A DNA stretch of 47,699 nt from a virus. The DNA is taken from positions 1 through 47,699 of IMG/VR virus record IMGVR_UViG_3300022226_000008. One strand, given 5' to 3'. The position numbers and the translations under genes were made by a program. A model generated the notes under the pieces. The model saw only the letters and a list, made by a program, of their open reading frames with translations, was not told the DNA's origin and made no database searches. Below are positions 8,924 to 18,674 of this stretch, piece by piece (positions within the stretch are counted from its first letter, which is position 1; each line of letters starts with the position of its first letter).

Positions 8924-9892
8924 ATGGCTAGTTTTTACAATTTAGGTGATGTAAGAGAAGTTAAAACTCTTACTAATGTTGCATTAGGATATACCAATCC
9001 TGCATATATTAGTGATAGATTGGCTACCATAGTTCCAGTCGATAAACAGTCTGATAAGTATAGAGTTTATCAGCCTGAGAATTGGGTTATGGAACCTGGT
9101 GATGATATTCGTGTGCCTGGTACAGAAGCTAATGAAATTCCTGGATATAGTTTATCACGAGATACTTACTATGCTCAGGACCATTCATTACAGGCTGCTG
9201 TAACTGATGAAGAACGTCAGGAAGCAGAAGATGTTACTCCTTATAAGGATGCTACTGAATCTGTTACTGATAAGATTCTGTTAGGTAGAGAACTTTCTCT
9301 GCGTAATATGGCACTGGATATTACTAACTATGCTGCTGGTCATTCTACTACTTTAGCAGGTGCTAATCAGTGGACTGATCCTACTTCTGATCCTTTAGGA
9401 GTAGTGCAAGCAGCTCATCAAGCAATTCATGCAAAGTTATTTATTCAGCCTAATACTCTTATGGTTCCATATAGAGTTATGTGGGCACTTAAGGAACATC
9501 CTCAATTTATTGAGAAGGTTAAGTATTCGCAATTAGGAGTTATTACTCCTGCTTTACTTTCTCAGTTCTTTGAGGTTCCTAACATTGTTGTTTCTGAGGC
9601 AGGTTATAATACTGCTAATAGAGGACAAGCTGCTTCTGTTAGCTATCTTTGGGATACTGATGTAGTTGCTGCTTATGTTGCTCCTAGAATGACTAAGAAT
9701 GAACCTACGTTTATTTCTGAGTTTAACTGGAAGCATCCTAATGGTAAGATCATGCTTACTGATGCTTGGCGAGAAGATAATCGTAAGAGCGATGTTGTTC
9801 GTACTTCTCGTAGGTATGACCATAAGTTTGCATCTATAGATGGTACTGGTAAATCAATTGCTGGCTATCTTATAAAGGATGCTATTGCCTAA
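8924..9892 (+). CDS. major capsid protein
   Basis: The 322-aa protein follows the protease/decoration pair in normal order and has a good Shine-Dalgarno (AAGGGAG) 14 bases upstream. Internal features are typical of Mu/actinophage-like HK97-fold capsids: an N-terminal region with NPAYISDRLATIVPV, an acidic stretch DEERQEAEDVTPY, and a C-terminal FISEFNWKHPNGK...SDVVRTSRRYDH. The coding strand here is slightly less AT-rich than its neighbours, as expected for a highly expressed gene. Confidence 0.88.
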   Translation: MASFYNLGDVREVKTLTNVALGYTNPAYISDRLATIVPVDKQSDKYRVYQPENWVMEPGDDIRVPGTEANEIPGYSLSRDTYYAQDHSLQAAVTDEERQEAEDVTPYKDATESVTDKILLGRELSLRNMALDITNYAAGHSTTLAGANQWTDPTSDPLGVVQAAHQAIHAKLFIQPNTLMVPYRVMWALKEHPQFIEKVKYSQLGVITPALLSQFFEVPNIVVSEAGYNTANRGQAASVSYLWDTDVVAAYVAPRMTKNEPTFISEFNWKHPNGKIMLTDAWREDNRKSDVVRTSRRYDHKFASIDGTGKSIAGYLIKDAIA

Positions 9893-10095
9893 TGTATGCT
9901 GTTACTGAAATAAGATACAGGGAGCCTGGTACTGATAAAAATTTAGTTTTTGCTCCTGGTGATGAGGTTAAAGGATTACCTAAAGAAGTAATTAAAAGAC
10001 TTGCGGAAGTAGGTAGTATTTCCAAAAGTAATTCTTTTCCTGTTGAGGAAGTTGCACCTGTGGTTGAAGAATCTACAGAATCGCCTCAAGAATAA
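9892..10095 (+). CDS. small head protein of unknown function
   Basis: A 67-aa protein starting on the last base of the capsid stop (TAATG). It has a conserved-looking start (EIRYREPGTDKNLVFAPGDEVKGLP) typical of short proteins next to phage capsid genes, followed by an acidic Glu/Pro/Val-rich tail. No function assignable. It contains one copy of CCTGTGG at 10057. Confidence 0.6.
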   Translation: MYAVTEIRYREPGTDKNLVFAPGDEVKGLPKEVIKRLAEVGSISKSNSFPVEEVAPVVEESTESPQE

Positions 10096-10115
10096 TTTAA
10101 GAAAGAAGGCTAGTA

Positions 10116-10556
10116 GTGTCATATTTAAGTAGTGATGATATACAAAATTGGCTTCAAGAGGATAAATATTCTGTAACTTCTGATGCCTTAGTTTTAGTTG
10201 ATAGAGCTAAAGATGTTATATTTACTGCTATTCATGAAAGGTATGACACTACTAGCTGGATTTCTAGAGCTACTACTCCTTCACAAGTACTTAATCTATT
10301 ATCTAAATTAACAGCTTCTTACTATTTACGTAAAATAATTAGTGAAGATGACGGTGAACATACATACGCTAATTGGTTAGAACAATCAGTAATGAAATCT
10401 GTAGAAAAAATAAGTTCTGGAGAATTTGAAATATTAGAAACTAATCCAGCTATTATAGTTGCTCCTAGTGATAGTTCTCCACATAATATATTAATTACTG
10501 CACATCTTCCTACTGATGATGATACTAGATATTTTACAGTAGATACTGAGTTTTAA
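10116..10556 (+). CDS. head-tail connector, Mu gp36/DUF1320-like
   Basis: The 146-aa protein begins SYLSSDDIQNWLQEDKY with a GTG start. It has an all-helical layout with a YYLRKIISEDDG segment, like DUF1320/gp36-type adaptor proteins that follow the capsid. It would sit under the portal. Family call is from position and helical pattern, so moderate certainty. Confidence 0.65.
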   Translation: MSYLSSDDIQNWLQEDKYSVTSDALVLVDRAKDVIFTAIHERYDTTSWISRATTPSQVLNLLSKLTASYYLRKIISEDDGEHTYANWLEQSVMKSVEKISSGEFEILETNPAIIVAPSDSSPHNILITAHLPTDDDTRYFTVDTEF

Positions 10557-11042
10557 ATGTTTAATATTGATATACAATTTATACCCACAGTTAAAGTAAT
10601 GCAAGGTAGATATGAAGCTTTTGGTATTTATGTAAATAATCTTAAAAAACCTTTAACTCAATCTGTAGAAAAAGTTTTAGTTCCAGCAATTACTAAAAAC
10701 TTTGATGTTCAAGGTAGACCTAAATGGGATGCTTTAGCACCTTCTACTGTAGAGAAAAAAGGTTTTAGTACTATTCTTTATGAAACAGGTCAATTAAGGT
10801 CTGTAGCTACAGCTAAAAGTATTTGGAAAGTTAAAACTTCTGCTGGTGTAGGTACAGCATCTGTAGATAGTTTACCTGGAGCTGAATATGGTATGTATCA
10901 TCAATCTGGATTTATAAATGCAAGAACTGGAACTGCTGTTTCTGCTAGACCTTTTATGGTAATTCAAGATGAAGAAGAAAGAGCAGTAGAAGAAGTTTTT
11001 GATGAATGGTTAGAAGATAGAATTAGACAGGTTTTTGGATGA
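10557..11042 (+). CDS. virion morphogenesis protein, Mu gpG/HK97 gp10-like
   Basis: The 161-aa protein contains FDVQGRPKWDALAPSTVEKK, LYETGQLRSVA, GAEYGMYHQSGF and SARPFMVIQDEE, the recurring blocks of phage virion morphogenesis / tail-completion proteins. It is placed correctly between connector and tail terminator. It overlaps the next gene by 4 bases. Confidence 0.82.
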   Translation: MFNIDIQFIPTVKVMQGRYEAFGIYVNNLKKPLTQSVEKVLVPAITKNFDVQGRPKWDALAPSTVEKKGFSTILYETGQLRSVATAKSIWKVKTSAGVGTASVDSLPGAEYGMYHQSGFINARTGTAVSARPFMVIQDEEERAVEEVFDEWLEDRIRQVFG

Positions 11043-11485
11043 CTACATATAAACCACAAGATGTTATAGATTATGTTTATAATCTTATAAGATCTAATTC
11101 TTCTACTTTAGGTATAAAAGGTATACATAAAGGATTTGTAACTAAATTACCTACAAGTCCTGTATTATCTATACAATCTAGTGATAGATCTAGAGATATG
11201 GTTAGTACAGGAATTCAAACAATAAATTCATTTGAAATAATAATGTTGGTTTATGCAACATTTACTAATAGTGAAGCAGCAAGAAAACTTTGTAATGATG
11301 TAAGTGATAAAGTAGAAAATCTTATATTAGATGATTATTTAACTAATAGATTAGGTACTTTAGGAGCACATTATTGTTTAATGGAGAATTTAGAACCAGG
11401 TTATGATAATTTAGAAGATGGTTTAGCTACAGTTAATAGATTAACTTTTATTATTAAAAATAAGACTCAATTATATGTTGCATAA
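11039..11485 (+). CDS. probable tail terminator / minor tail protein
   Basis: A 148-aa protein with a mixed alpha/beta pattern (YKPQDVIDYVYNLIRSNSS ... NSFEIIMLVYATFTNSEAA ... TVNRLTFIIKNK). Size and position before the tail tube match tail terminator or neck proteins (lambda U-like). No catalytic motif seen. Confidence 0.6.
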   Translation: MTTYKPQDVIDYVYNLIRSNSSTLGIKGIHKGFVTKLPTSPVLSIQSSDRSRDMVSTGIQTINSFEIIMLVYATFTNSEAARKLCNDVSDKVENLILDDYLTNRLGTLGAHYCLMENLEPGYDNLEDGLATVNRLTFIIKNKTQLYVA

Positions 11486-11493
11486 GGAGTATT

Positions 11494-11787
11494 ATGGGCT
11501 ATTTGGTTATTAACCAAATTAATCGTCCTCATGAAGATAAAATTATAGTCGCTGGTAAAGGTTTGTTTGCTAATGGCTTTAAATATGAAGTGGATTGGGT
11601 TGAAGATGATTATCAAATAATAGGCTCAATTCCAGAAGATTGTTATGTAAAATTTGAAAATAGGGGTGGAGAACAAAAAAGCCTTGTTGATGATATTTTA
11701 GTGTCTCAATGGGTTAAAACACTACCTATCTATTCTGAAGAAGAAGAAGAAGAAGAAACTATTACTACTGAAAGTGAGGATGAATAA
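11494..11787 (+). CDS. small tail-region protein of unknown function
   Basis: A 97-aa protein between the tail terminator and tail tube. The body is beta-like (IIVAGKGLFANGFKYEVDWVEDDYQ) and the last 17 residues are almost all Glu, Thr and Asp. A Shine-Dalgarno-like AAGGAG precedes the ATG. The TAATG junction couples it to the tail-tube gene. Unknown function. Confidence 0.55.
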   Translation: MGYLVINQINRPHEDKIIVAGKGLFANGFKYEVDWVEDDYQIIGSIPEDCYVKFENRGGEQKSLVDDILVSQWVKTLPIYSEEEEEEETITTESEDE

Positions 11788-12722
11788 TGCCAGTTGCAAT
11801 TGGTGCATCTAGTATTGTGGGTATAGCTTTAGAAGTTACAAAGGGAACTTATTTAGCCCCTACTAAATTTATACCTGTAAATAGTTCTAGTATGATGTTT
11901 AATCAAGAACAGATTAAACGTAGACCTATTCAAGGTGTTGCAGATACAGTTCAATCTGTTCCTGGTCCTGCTATTGTTGAAGGTGATATAGAATTTGATG
12001 TTTTACATGATATTCTTCCTTACTTTCTTTTAGCAGCTAGAATGGATGTTACTAAAACTGGTGTAGGTCCGTATTCTTATGAATTTGTTCCTAATCATGT
12101 TGCTGAACCTGCTGCTACACTTAGAAGTTTAAGTATTACAGAGGTTAAGAATGGTCAAGTTTTTGGTTATTCTGGTTGTGTAGTTGCTTCTATGGATTTT
12201 TCTGTAGAAGATGGAATGCTTAAATGTTCACTTTCTATTATGGGTGAAGATGAATCAGAGCCATCATTACCTGTAGCTACTTGGCCTACTTCACTTCCTT
12301 TTGCTGCTGGAGATTATACTCTTAATTATAATGCTGTATCTACTAATGATACTGATGATCTTACATTTAGTATTGATAATGGTGCAGAAGCAGCTTATCG
12401 TATTGAAGGTACTAATGCTGCATCTTTCATTTATTTTGGTGAAAGAACTATTACTGCGTCAATGTCAAGAGACTTTTTAAATAGAACTGAATATAATAAT
12501 TATAAGAATGCTACTGCACAGGATCTTGATTTTACTGCATCTGATGGTGTTAATTCAGTTGTTATAGATTTACCTTTAATTGTTGCAGATAAGTATGAAA
12601 TTCCTATTGAAGGTCAAGGCGATCTTATTATGGCCTCTGTGGATTATGAAGGTTCATATGATTTTGCAACTAGTCGTGCTGCTACTATTACAGTTAATAC
12701 TGATGAAGATATTACTGTTTAA
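11787..12722 (+). CDS. major tail tube protein
   Basis: The 311-aa protein has the classic start of siphophage tail-tube proteins: GIALEVTKGTYLAPTKFIPV, then a stretch with FNQEQIKRRPIQGVADTVQ and VEGDIEFDVLHDILPYFL. It lies directly upstream of the frameshifted chaperone pair and tape measure, which fixes the assignment. The C-terminal part ends in TVNTDEDITV. Confidence 0.85.
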   Translation: MPVAIGASSIVGIALEVTKGTYLAPTKFIPVNSSSMMFNQEQIKRRPIQGVADTVQSVPGPAIVEGDIEFDVLHDILPYFLLAARMDVTKTGVGPYSYEFVPNHVAEPAATLRSLSITEVKNGQVFGYSGCVVASMDFSVEDGMLKCSLSIMGEDESEPSLPVATWPTSLPFAAGDYTLNYNAVSTNDTDDLTFSIDNGAEAAYRIEGTNAASFIYFGERTITASMSRDFLNRTEYNNYKNATAQDLDFTASDGVNSVVIDLPLIVADKYEIPIEGQGDLIMASVDYEGSYDFATSRAATITVNTDEDITV

Positions 12723-12756
12723 TTAAAAATCCCTTAGTCGTGAAAAGGAAAAAATA

Positions 12757-13143
12757 ATGCCTGTTGTTAGAGTTAGTGTTAGTACAGAAACCTTTACTTT
12801 AAAATCTGCTCCTCCTGATGGATTTGTTGAGTTAAGACAAATGTCTTATGGAGATAAACTTCATCGTCAAGGTTTAGCGATGGAAGGTGCATCTAACGAA
12901 AATGAAGAAATGACGCTTCGTATGATGCAAAAAAGAGCTACTCAATTTGATTTTAAAAAGTGTATAGTTAAACATAATTTAGAATATGAAGAAGGTAAGC
13001 CTTTTGATTTTACTAATCCTGCTACTTTAGATATGTTAGATCCTAGAGTTGGTGAAGAAATTTCAGGATTAATTGATGATTTAAATAATTTTGATGCTAC
13101 TAAGAATGAGGCAGAACCTACTTCTTTAAAAGAAGAATCATAA
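12757..13143 (+). CDS. tail assembly chaperone (G-like product)
   Basis: The 128-aa protein between tail tube and tape measure corresponds to lambda gpG. It contains FVELRQMSYGDKLHRQGLAM and a CIVKHNLEYE segment, a pattern seen in tail chaperones. Its last codons include the slippery site T TTA AAA at 13125-13131. A Shine-Dalgarno AAAAGGA lies upstream at 12740-12752. Confidence 0.85.
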   Translation: MPVVRVSVSTETFTLKSAPPDGFVELRQMSYGDKLHRQGLAMEGASNENEEMTLRMMQKRATQFDFKKCIVKHNLEYEEGKPFDFTNPATLDMLDPRVGEEISGLIDDLNNFDATKNEAEPTSLKEES

Positions 13144-13358
13144 ATCATATTATATATAATAAAAAAGAAACTAAATACAATGACGTATCTTTCTATATAA
13201 ATTTATATAATATGTGTAAAGAATTTAATTGTTTACCACAACCAGGATCTTTATTAGATCAAGATTGGTATATGGTTTATGCTTTGCAATGTGTTGCTGA
13301 AGGTAATTCTATAAAACAAGAGCAAGAAAACAGACGGGCTAAGAGAAGAAAGAAATAG
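12757..13358 (+). CDS. tail assembly chaperone frameshift fusion (GT-like)
   Basis: A -1 slip at TTTAAAA (13125-13131, zero frame T TTA AAA) joins the first 125 codons to a second open frame running 13131-13358, giving a fusion of about 200 aa. The extension encodes RRIINHIIYNKK, a Cys-containing middle, QDWYMVYALQCVAEG, and a basic end ENRRAKRRKK, and stops one base before the tape-measure ATG. The extension has no good start of its own. This matches the conserved G/GT arrangement of long-tailed phages. Confidence 0.88.
13125..13131 (+). promoter_or_regulatory. -1 ribosomal frameshift slippery sequence TTTAAAA
   Basis: The heptamer fits X XXY YYZ in the correct frame (T TTA AAA), five codons before the zero-frame stop at 13141-13143. 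After slippage the frame stays open to 13358. A downstream AT-rich helix (TATTATATATAATA near 13146-13160) may act as stimulator but is weak. Confidence 0.85.
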
Positions 13359-16300
13359 ATGGCTTTCACTGGTAGAGAACTTTTAATAGTGTTAAGAGCT
13401 AGAGATGAAGCTTCTCGTGTTATTCGTACTGTTAATACTAATCTTGGTGCTCTTAATAGAATGCAAACAGTTCCTAAAGGAGCTACTGCTGATCAAAAAG
13501 CATTAATTGAACAATATAATAATCAAGTTAGACAACAACAATTGCTAGCACAGCAATATACTTCTGCTGGTCAAGGATTAGTAGCTTTAGGTTCTAGTGC
13601 TATAGTTGCTGGTGGTTTAACAACTAAATTCTTTTCTGATTCAACTAAAGATGCACAAAATTATAATAAACAAGTAGCACTTACACAAACTCAGACTAGA
13701 GATTTAGGTATTACTTTTGAAGAGCTACAAAAAATTGGTAAAAGTACATCCTCTGCAATCCCTGTTGACTTTTTAGAAACTCAGCAGGGATTGTATGATA
13801 TCTTTTCTACTATTGATGTTAGTGGTGCTGCTGAAGCGGAATCGGTATTACAGCAATTATCTAAGGCTTCTGTAGCTGGTGATGCTGATTTACGTACTGT
13901 TGCTAGAACTTCTTTAGCTACTATGAATGCATGGGGAGTAGGTGCAGAAGGTTTAGGAGAAATATTAGATACTCAGCAATTAATTGTTAATTATGGTGCT
14001 GGTGAATTAGAAGAATTTTCAGCTGCATTAGGTAAAGGTATTCCCACAGCTAAAGCAGCAGGACAAGAATTTAGAACTTATGCAGGTATTGTTACTTTCT
14101 TAACTAAACAAGGTCTTAATGCTAATAGAGCTGTAACTGCTACTCAAAGAGGTATAGAATTATTAGGTAGACCTAAGAATTTTAAAGCATTAAAGAAAAT
14201 TGGTGTTGATGTATTTGATCCTATGACTGGTTCAATGCGTCAAGCTGACGATATTTTATATGATTTAGCCTATAATGCTGGTTGGGCTAAAATGTCAGAT
14301 AAAGATCGTAAACAAGCATTTGCTGATATATTTGGTTTAGGTACACCTAAAGCTAGAGAATTCTTTGATGCTGTTATTAGTAATATGGATGATTTTATAC
14401 CTTTAATGGATGAATTCCAAAATGATGCTAATGCTATGGAAAAAGCATATGATATTATGTTTAAAGATCCAGCTAATCAAGCTCAGTTATTAAGTAATAA
14501 ATATAAAGAAATGAAAACTGAAATTGGTGATGCATTAATTCCTGCTAAGCTTAAATTAATGCAAACAATAATGAGATTACTTGATTGGTGGAATGGACTT
14601 GATGAAGGTACTAGAAGTTTAATAGTTAAATTTGTTGCAATAACAGGTGCTATAATAACTGTTATAGGTGTTGTTACTACTTTATTAGGTATCTTTTTCC
14701 TTTTTAAAGGTGCATTACTTGCTGCTGGTATAACAATGACTATGTTTGCAGGTATTACTTTAGGAATGATAGCGGCTATAGCAGCAGTAATAGCTATAGG
14801 TTACTTACTTTATAAGAATTGGGATACAGTTAAAGCTATATTACTTCCTATATGGGATGCTATTAAAGCTAAAGCTATAGAAGCTTTTGAATACTTTCAA
14901 ACAAATATACTTCCTAAACTTATTGAGTTTAAAGATAGCTTTATAAGACTTATGCAAGAATTATGGGCATTTATACAGCCCATATTAGAGACTATAGTTA
15001 CAGGAGTAAGAGCTTTTATAGATACTTGGAAGTCTGGAACAGATGAAATTACTGCTTCTGGATTTGTAGGATTTATGCAGCAATTAGCTGTATTTATTAG
15101 AGATACAGTTATACCTACATTAATTGAATTAGGTACTTGGCTATTTAATACTGGTAAAGCAATTGCAGAAGCTGCTATAGAATTTGGTGTTACAGCTTAT
15201 GGTTACATTCAAGATTTCTGGACTAAAATACAAGAAGTTTGGGGATGGTTAAGCTCTACATTTGGTCCTGGAATAATAGAAATATGGAATACTCTTAAAG
15301 AAGAAGGTCAATCTCTTTGGGAAGCAACTAAAGAGTTTATTGGCTTTATGAAAGAAGAATGGGATAAATTTAAACAAGATTTAGATGCAGCTATAACATT
15401 TGTTAAGGCCCTGTGGGATGGTTTATTTCCTTATATTAAAGCTGTTTGGGATTTAATTTCAGGATTAATAAGTGCTGCAATTAAATTTATAGGAGATGTT
15501 ATAAGAGTAGGCTTTAATTTAATTTGGGATAATATTAAAGCTGTATGGGAATTTATTAAAGATACAATTAAAGCAGCCTGGACTTTTATAGTAGCACTTG
15601 CAACTAATGGAATTAGATTACTTTCTAATGTAATTCAATTAGTTATGAATATCATTAGAGGTAATTGGTCTGGAGCTTGGAATAATATTTTAGCTATATT
15701 TAGATCTATTAATAATATGATTTTAGCTACTGGTAGATTCTTGATGACCATGCTATGGAATATTATTAAATTAGGATTTAGATTAATAATAGCTGGTATT
15801 AAGGCTTTATTTGGTTTATTCTTTGCAGCAGGCAAACTTATTTTAAGAGGGTTATGGTCAGGTATTAAAGCTGTTTGGGCTTTAACTGCTGCATGGTTTA
15901 GAGGATTACCTGGTAAAATTAAAGGATTTTTCTCTGGTGCAGGAAGTTGGTTAGTTAGTATAGGTAAGAGTATTATAAGTGGTCTTATAAGAGGTATTGT
16001 TTCTAAATTTAGTGGACTTAAATCTAGTTTAAGTGGTTTAAAGAGTAAAATTACTAGTTGGAAAGGTCCTCCAGCAGTAGATAAAAAATTGCTTATTGAT
16101 AATGGTAAACTTATTATGCAAGGTTTAGAAACAGGTTTAGTAAGTGGTTATAGTAATGTTAAATCTACATTACAACAACTTACTACTCAAGCTAAATTTA
16201 TGCCTAATGTATCATTACAAGCACAAGTACCAAAATCTATTCCTTACTCTAATAATTTAAGTGATGATCCTACATTAAAAGTAATAGATTTATTAGAGCA

Positions 16301-16415
16301 ATTATTAGATAAATTTGAAAATCCTATAGGAAATAATATTCAAGGTGATGTCATTATTTCTAAGGATGTTGATGCTGATGATTTAGATTTTTGGTCTAAA
16401 GGACGAGGAATATAA
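13359..16415 (+). CDS. tail tape measure protein
   Basis: The 1018-aa protein is the longest in the genome. The N-terminal third is helical and coiled (VRQQQLLAQQYTSAGQGLVALG) with a phage tail tape measure core (TQTRDLGITFEELQKIG ... LLGRPKNFKALKKIGVDVFD). The centre has hydrophobic segments (about residues 425-485) and many Trp-containing repeats like WDNIKAVWEFIKDTIKAAW. Near residues 880-940 is a GLIRGIVSKFSGLKSSLSGL region typical of tape-measure C-termini. It sets tail length and may form the membrane channel for DNA. Confidence 0.93.
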   Translation: MAFTGRELLIVLRARDEASRVIRTVNTNLGALNRMQTVPKGATADQKALIEQYNNQVRQQQLLAQQYTSAGQGLVALGSSAIVAGGLTTKFFSDSTKDAQNYNKQVALTQTQTRDLGITFEELQKIGKSTSSAIPVDFLETQQGLYDIFSTIDVSGAAEAESVLQQLSKASVAGDADLRTVARTSLATMNAWGVGAEGLGEILDTQQLIVNYGAGELEEFSAALGKGIPTAKAAGQEFRTYAGIVTFLTKQGLNANRAVTATQRGIELLGRPKNFKALKKIGVDVFDPMTGSMRQADDILYDLAYNAGWAKMSDKDRKQAFADIFGLGTPKAREFFDAVISNMDDFIPLMDEFQNDANAMEKAYDIMFKDPANQAQLLSNKYKEMKTEIGDALIPAKLKLMQTIMRLLDWWNGLDEGTRSLIVKFVAITGAIITVIGVVTTLLGIFFLFKGALLAAGITMTMFAGITLGMIAAIAAVIAIGYLLYKNWDTVKAILLPIWDAIKAKAIEAFEYFQTNILPKLIEFKDSFIRLMQELWAFIQPILETIVTGVRAFIDTWKSGTDEITASGFVGFMQQLAVFIRDTVIPTLIELGTWLFNTGKAIAEAAIEFGVTAYGYIQDFWTKIQEVWGWLSSTFGPGIIEIWNTLKEEGQSLWEATKEFIGFMKEEWDKFKQDLDAAITFVKALWDGLFPYIKAVWDLISGLISAAIKFIGDVIRVGFNLIWDNIKAVWEFIKDTIKAAWTFIVALATNGIRLLSNVIQLVMNIIRGNWSGAWNNILAIFRSINNMILATGRFLMTMLWNIIKLGFRLIIAGIKALFGLFFAAGKLILRGLWSGIKAVWALTAAWFRGLPGKIKGFFSGAGSWLVSIGKSIISGLIRGIVSKFSGLKSSLSGLKSKITSWKGPPAVDKKLLIDNGKLIMQGLETGLVSGYSNVKSTLQQLTTQAKFMPNVSLQAQVPKSIPYSNNLSDDPTLKVIDLLEQLLDKFENPIGNNIQGDVIISKDVDADDLDFWSKGRGI

Positions 16416-17224
16416 TGGCTGTAGGAGATTTAGTAACTGCTCCTTATATGTTTGAATTTAATGGAATAGTACTAGGAGCTACTACAGATTATGATATTGA
16501 ATTAATACAAGGAATTAATGGATTTAGTGTAAGGACTGATACTGTAGAGGCTTTTGGTAGACATGGTTCAGTTGCAGGAAGACATTATACTAAACATAAA
16601 ACTCCTACTATTGATGGTAATATTAGAACATCTGATGTAAATGATTTTTTAGCCAAGCGGCAAGCTTTAATTAATGCTTTTGCTCCAATTGAAGATGTAG
16701 GTTCTTCATTACCTTTTGTATTAAGATATCCAGGTTCAACTACCAAAGTATTTTCTAATATAAGACCATTAGAAGCTGATATTCCTGTAAATTTTAGATT
16801 TTCTATAGGTTATCCTCATTTTAATATTAAATTTGAACAAATAGATCCACGTTTATATGATTTAGTTTTAACTAATACAAGTTTTACAATGCCTTCTGAT
16901 ACTAAAACTATAGTTAACAATGGTAATGCTAGAACTAATTGGTTAGGGACATTAGTAGGCCCTTGTGAATTACCTAGAGTAACTAATGATGATACTGGAC
17001 AATTTATAGAATTAAATTTAACTCTTACAGGTAGTGATGTAGTAACATTTGATTCTAATACATCTTTAGTAACTATAAATAATATACCAACAGGAAGTTT
17101 ACTTACAGCTGGATTTTCTTGGTGGGACTTAAATCCAGGAAATACAAATATATCTTTTTCAGCTACTAATGCGACTAGTGCAGTTTTTTCTATAGCCCAC
17201 AGAGATGCATATTGGATGGTTTAA
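16415..17224 (+). CDS. distal tail protein (Dit-like)
   Basis: The 269-aa protein follows the tape measure with a TAATG junction. The N-terminal half has GLxGFSVRTDTVEAFGRHGSVAGRHYTKHKTPTIDGNI-like features (GRHGSV, YTKHKTPTID), a hallmark of siphophage distal tail/Dit proteins, and the C-terminal half is a beta-sandwich-like domain (VTFDSNTSLVTINNIPTG). It would form the hub joining tail tube to the tip. Confidence 0.78.
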   Translation: MAVGDLVTAPYMFEFNGIVLGATTDYDIELIQGINGFSVRTDTVEAFGRHGSVAGRHYTKHKTPTIDGNIRTSDVNDFLAKRQALINAFAPIEDVGSSLPFVLRYPGSTTKVFSNIRPLEADIPVNFRFSIGYPHFNIKFEQIDPRLYDLVLTNTSFTMPSDTKTIVNNGNARTNWLGTLVGPCELPRVTNDDTGQFIELNLTLTGSDVVTFDSNTSLVTINNIPTGSLLTAGFSWWDLNPGNTNISFSATNATSAVFSIAHRDAYWMV

Positions 17225-17998
17225 ATGTCAATATATCCAAAAGCTAAAGTACGTTTACTTCCAGAAAGTGAATATCAAGCTAAAATTATACCTGATCAAT
17301 TTATTTTCCATACTGCTGTAGATGGAAGAGGACCTTCTGATCTTAGAAACTTTTTTGAGCAGTCTGGCTTAGAATCTCATTTCTGGATTCCTTGGAGTGG
17401 TGAAGTTCATCAATTCATAGATACTGAAGTTAGAGCCGATGCGAATTATAAAGCAAATCGTCGTCCTAACGGTCATGGTGCTATTTCTGTTGAAACAGAA
17501 GATGACGGCAATCCTGAAGCGAATCCTTGGAATCAAAAACAAATAGATGCTTTAATTGATCTAGGTAGATGGGTAGTAGATGAACATAATATTCCAACTG
17601 TTTATTGTCCTACTTGGGATAGTCCTGGTTTTGGTTGGCATGCTATGTGGTCTTTTGACGATCCTATTAAACAGGTTGGAACAAAAAAATCCCTTTGGAC
17701 TCCATCCTTTGGTAAAACGTGTCCTGGAAAAACTAGAATTTATCAAATTAGAACAATAATTTTTCCAGCTATAGCATCTATTATAACTCCTACAGATGAA
17801 GAACTTTACATAAAGCGCATTCAAGAAGCTTGTAATAGGGCAGGTGCTAATATTTCTGTAGATGGGATTATAGGCCCTAATACTACAGTTGCTGTTGAAA
17901 ATATGTCTACTAATCTTATTGGTTGTATAAAAAATAATCAAGATAAGACATTTGCTCTAAATGAAATTAATAGAATATTAGGGGAATTAGATGGCTGA
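17225..17998 (+). CDS. N-acetylmuramoyl-L-alanine amidase with peptidoglycan-binding domain (endolysin or tail lysin)
   Basis: The 257-aa protein has an Amidase_2/PGRP fold: FIFHTAVDG (first zinc His near residue 29), SHFWIPWSGEVHQFID, SVETEDDG (Glu), FGWHAMWS (second His) and GKTCPGKTRIYQ, whose Cys would be the third zinc ligand. Residues 195-240 match a peptidoglycan-binding domain (IQEACNRAGANISVDGIIGP). It is the only lysin seen. It lies inside the tail-tip genes rather than beside the holins, so it may be virion-associated as well as lytic. The layout is common in actinophages. Confidence 0.9.
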   Translation: MSIYPKAKVRLLPESEYQAKIIPDQFIFHTAVDGRGPSDLRNFFEQSGLESHFWIPWSGEVHQFIDTEVRADANYKANRRPNGHGAISVETEDDGNPEANPWNQKQIDALIDLGRWVVDEHNIPTVYCPTWDSPGFGWHAMWSFDDPIKQVGTKKSLWTPSFGKTCPGKTRIYQIRTIIFPAIASIITPTDEELYIKRIQEACNRAGANISVDGIIGPNTTVAVENMSTNLIGCIKNNQDKTFALNEINRILGELDG

Positions 17999-18674
17999 AA
18001 ATATTTATATACCTACTGATTCTGATTCTCAGCAATATTCTTGGATGTCCTCAATAGAAGAACGTTTAGATACACTTGAATCAGAGGCTAGATTATTTCG
18101 AGCTTCTGTTAAAGGTGGTGCTATTGTAGTATATGATGATGACGATAATCAAGTTGGTAGACTTGGTGAAGGTAATTATTCACCAGCTAGTGGTATTAAA
18201 AAAGAAGGCCTATTTTTTGCAGTATCAGCAAATGAAACAAGGTTTCATTTTTTAATAGATACAGAAGAAGGTTGGGTACGTCCATCAGTATGCTATAATT
18301 TTGTTCCAGATACTTTTATTCCTATTACAGATTCTTCATTTGTGAATGTTTATAAAAGTGGTGTAAACATTTTGGGATTAGGTGTATATACTAGACTTGT
18401 GGTAGGTGCTGATAGTGGTACTGTTGGAGAAGTTAGACTTAGAATTGGAGGAAACTTTTCAGCTGCACATACTATTCCAGCTGGTACTGCAAAAGGTTAT
18501 GAATTTAAATGGGATTTAACAAATATTATTGGATTACTTGATACTGAGTTAGTACGCATTCAAGCTAGAAGAGTATCTGGAGCAGGTAATATTAATGTTT
18601 ATGCTCCTGATAGAATACAATTTATTGCTAAGTCAGCTGTACTTGGACTTACAAGTAACGGGATTCCTGTTTAA
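17991..18674 (+). CDS. minor tail protein with N-terminal coiled coil
   Basis: The 227-aa protein overlaps the amidase by 8 bases. Residues 18-40 (MSSIEERLDTLESEARLFRA) are a short coiled coil, followed by KGGAIVVYDDDDNQVGRLGEG and a beta-rich C-terminal domain with EVRLRIGGNFSAAHTIPAG. Proteins with this order sit at tail tips of actinophages. Probably a trimeric tip or fibre component. Confidence 0.6.
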   Translation: MAENIYIPTDSDSQQYSWMSSIEERLDTLESEARLFRASVKGGAIVVYDDDDNQVGRLGEGNYSPASGIKKEGLFFAVSANETRFHFLIDTEEGWVRPSVCYNFVPDTFIPITDSSFVNVYKSGVNILGLGVYTRLVVGADSGTVGEVRLRIGGNFSAAHTIPAGTAKGYEFKWDLTNIIGLLDTELVRIQARRVSGAGNINVYAPDRIQFIAKSAVLGLTSNGIPV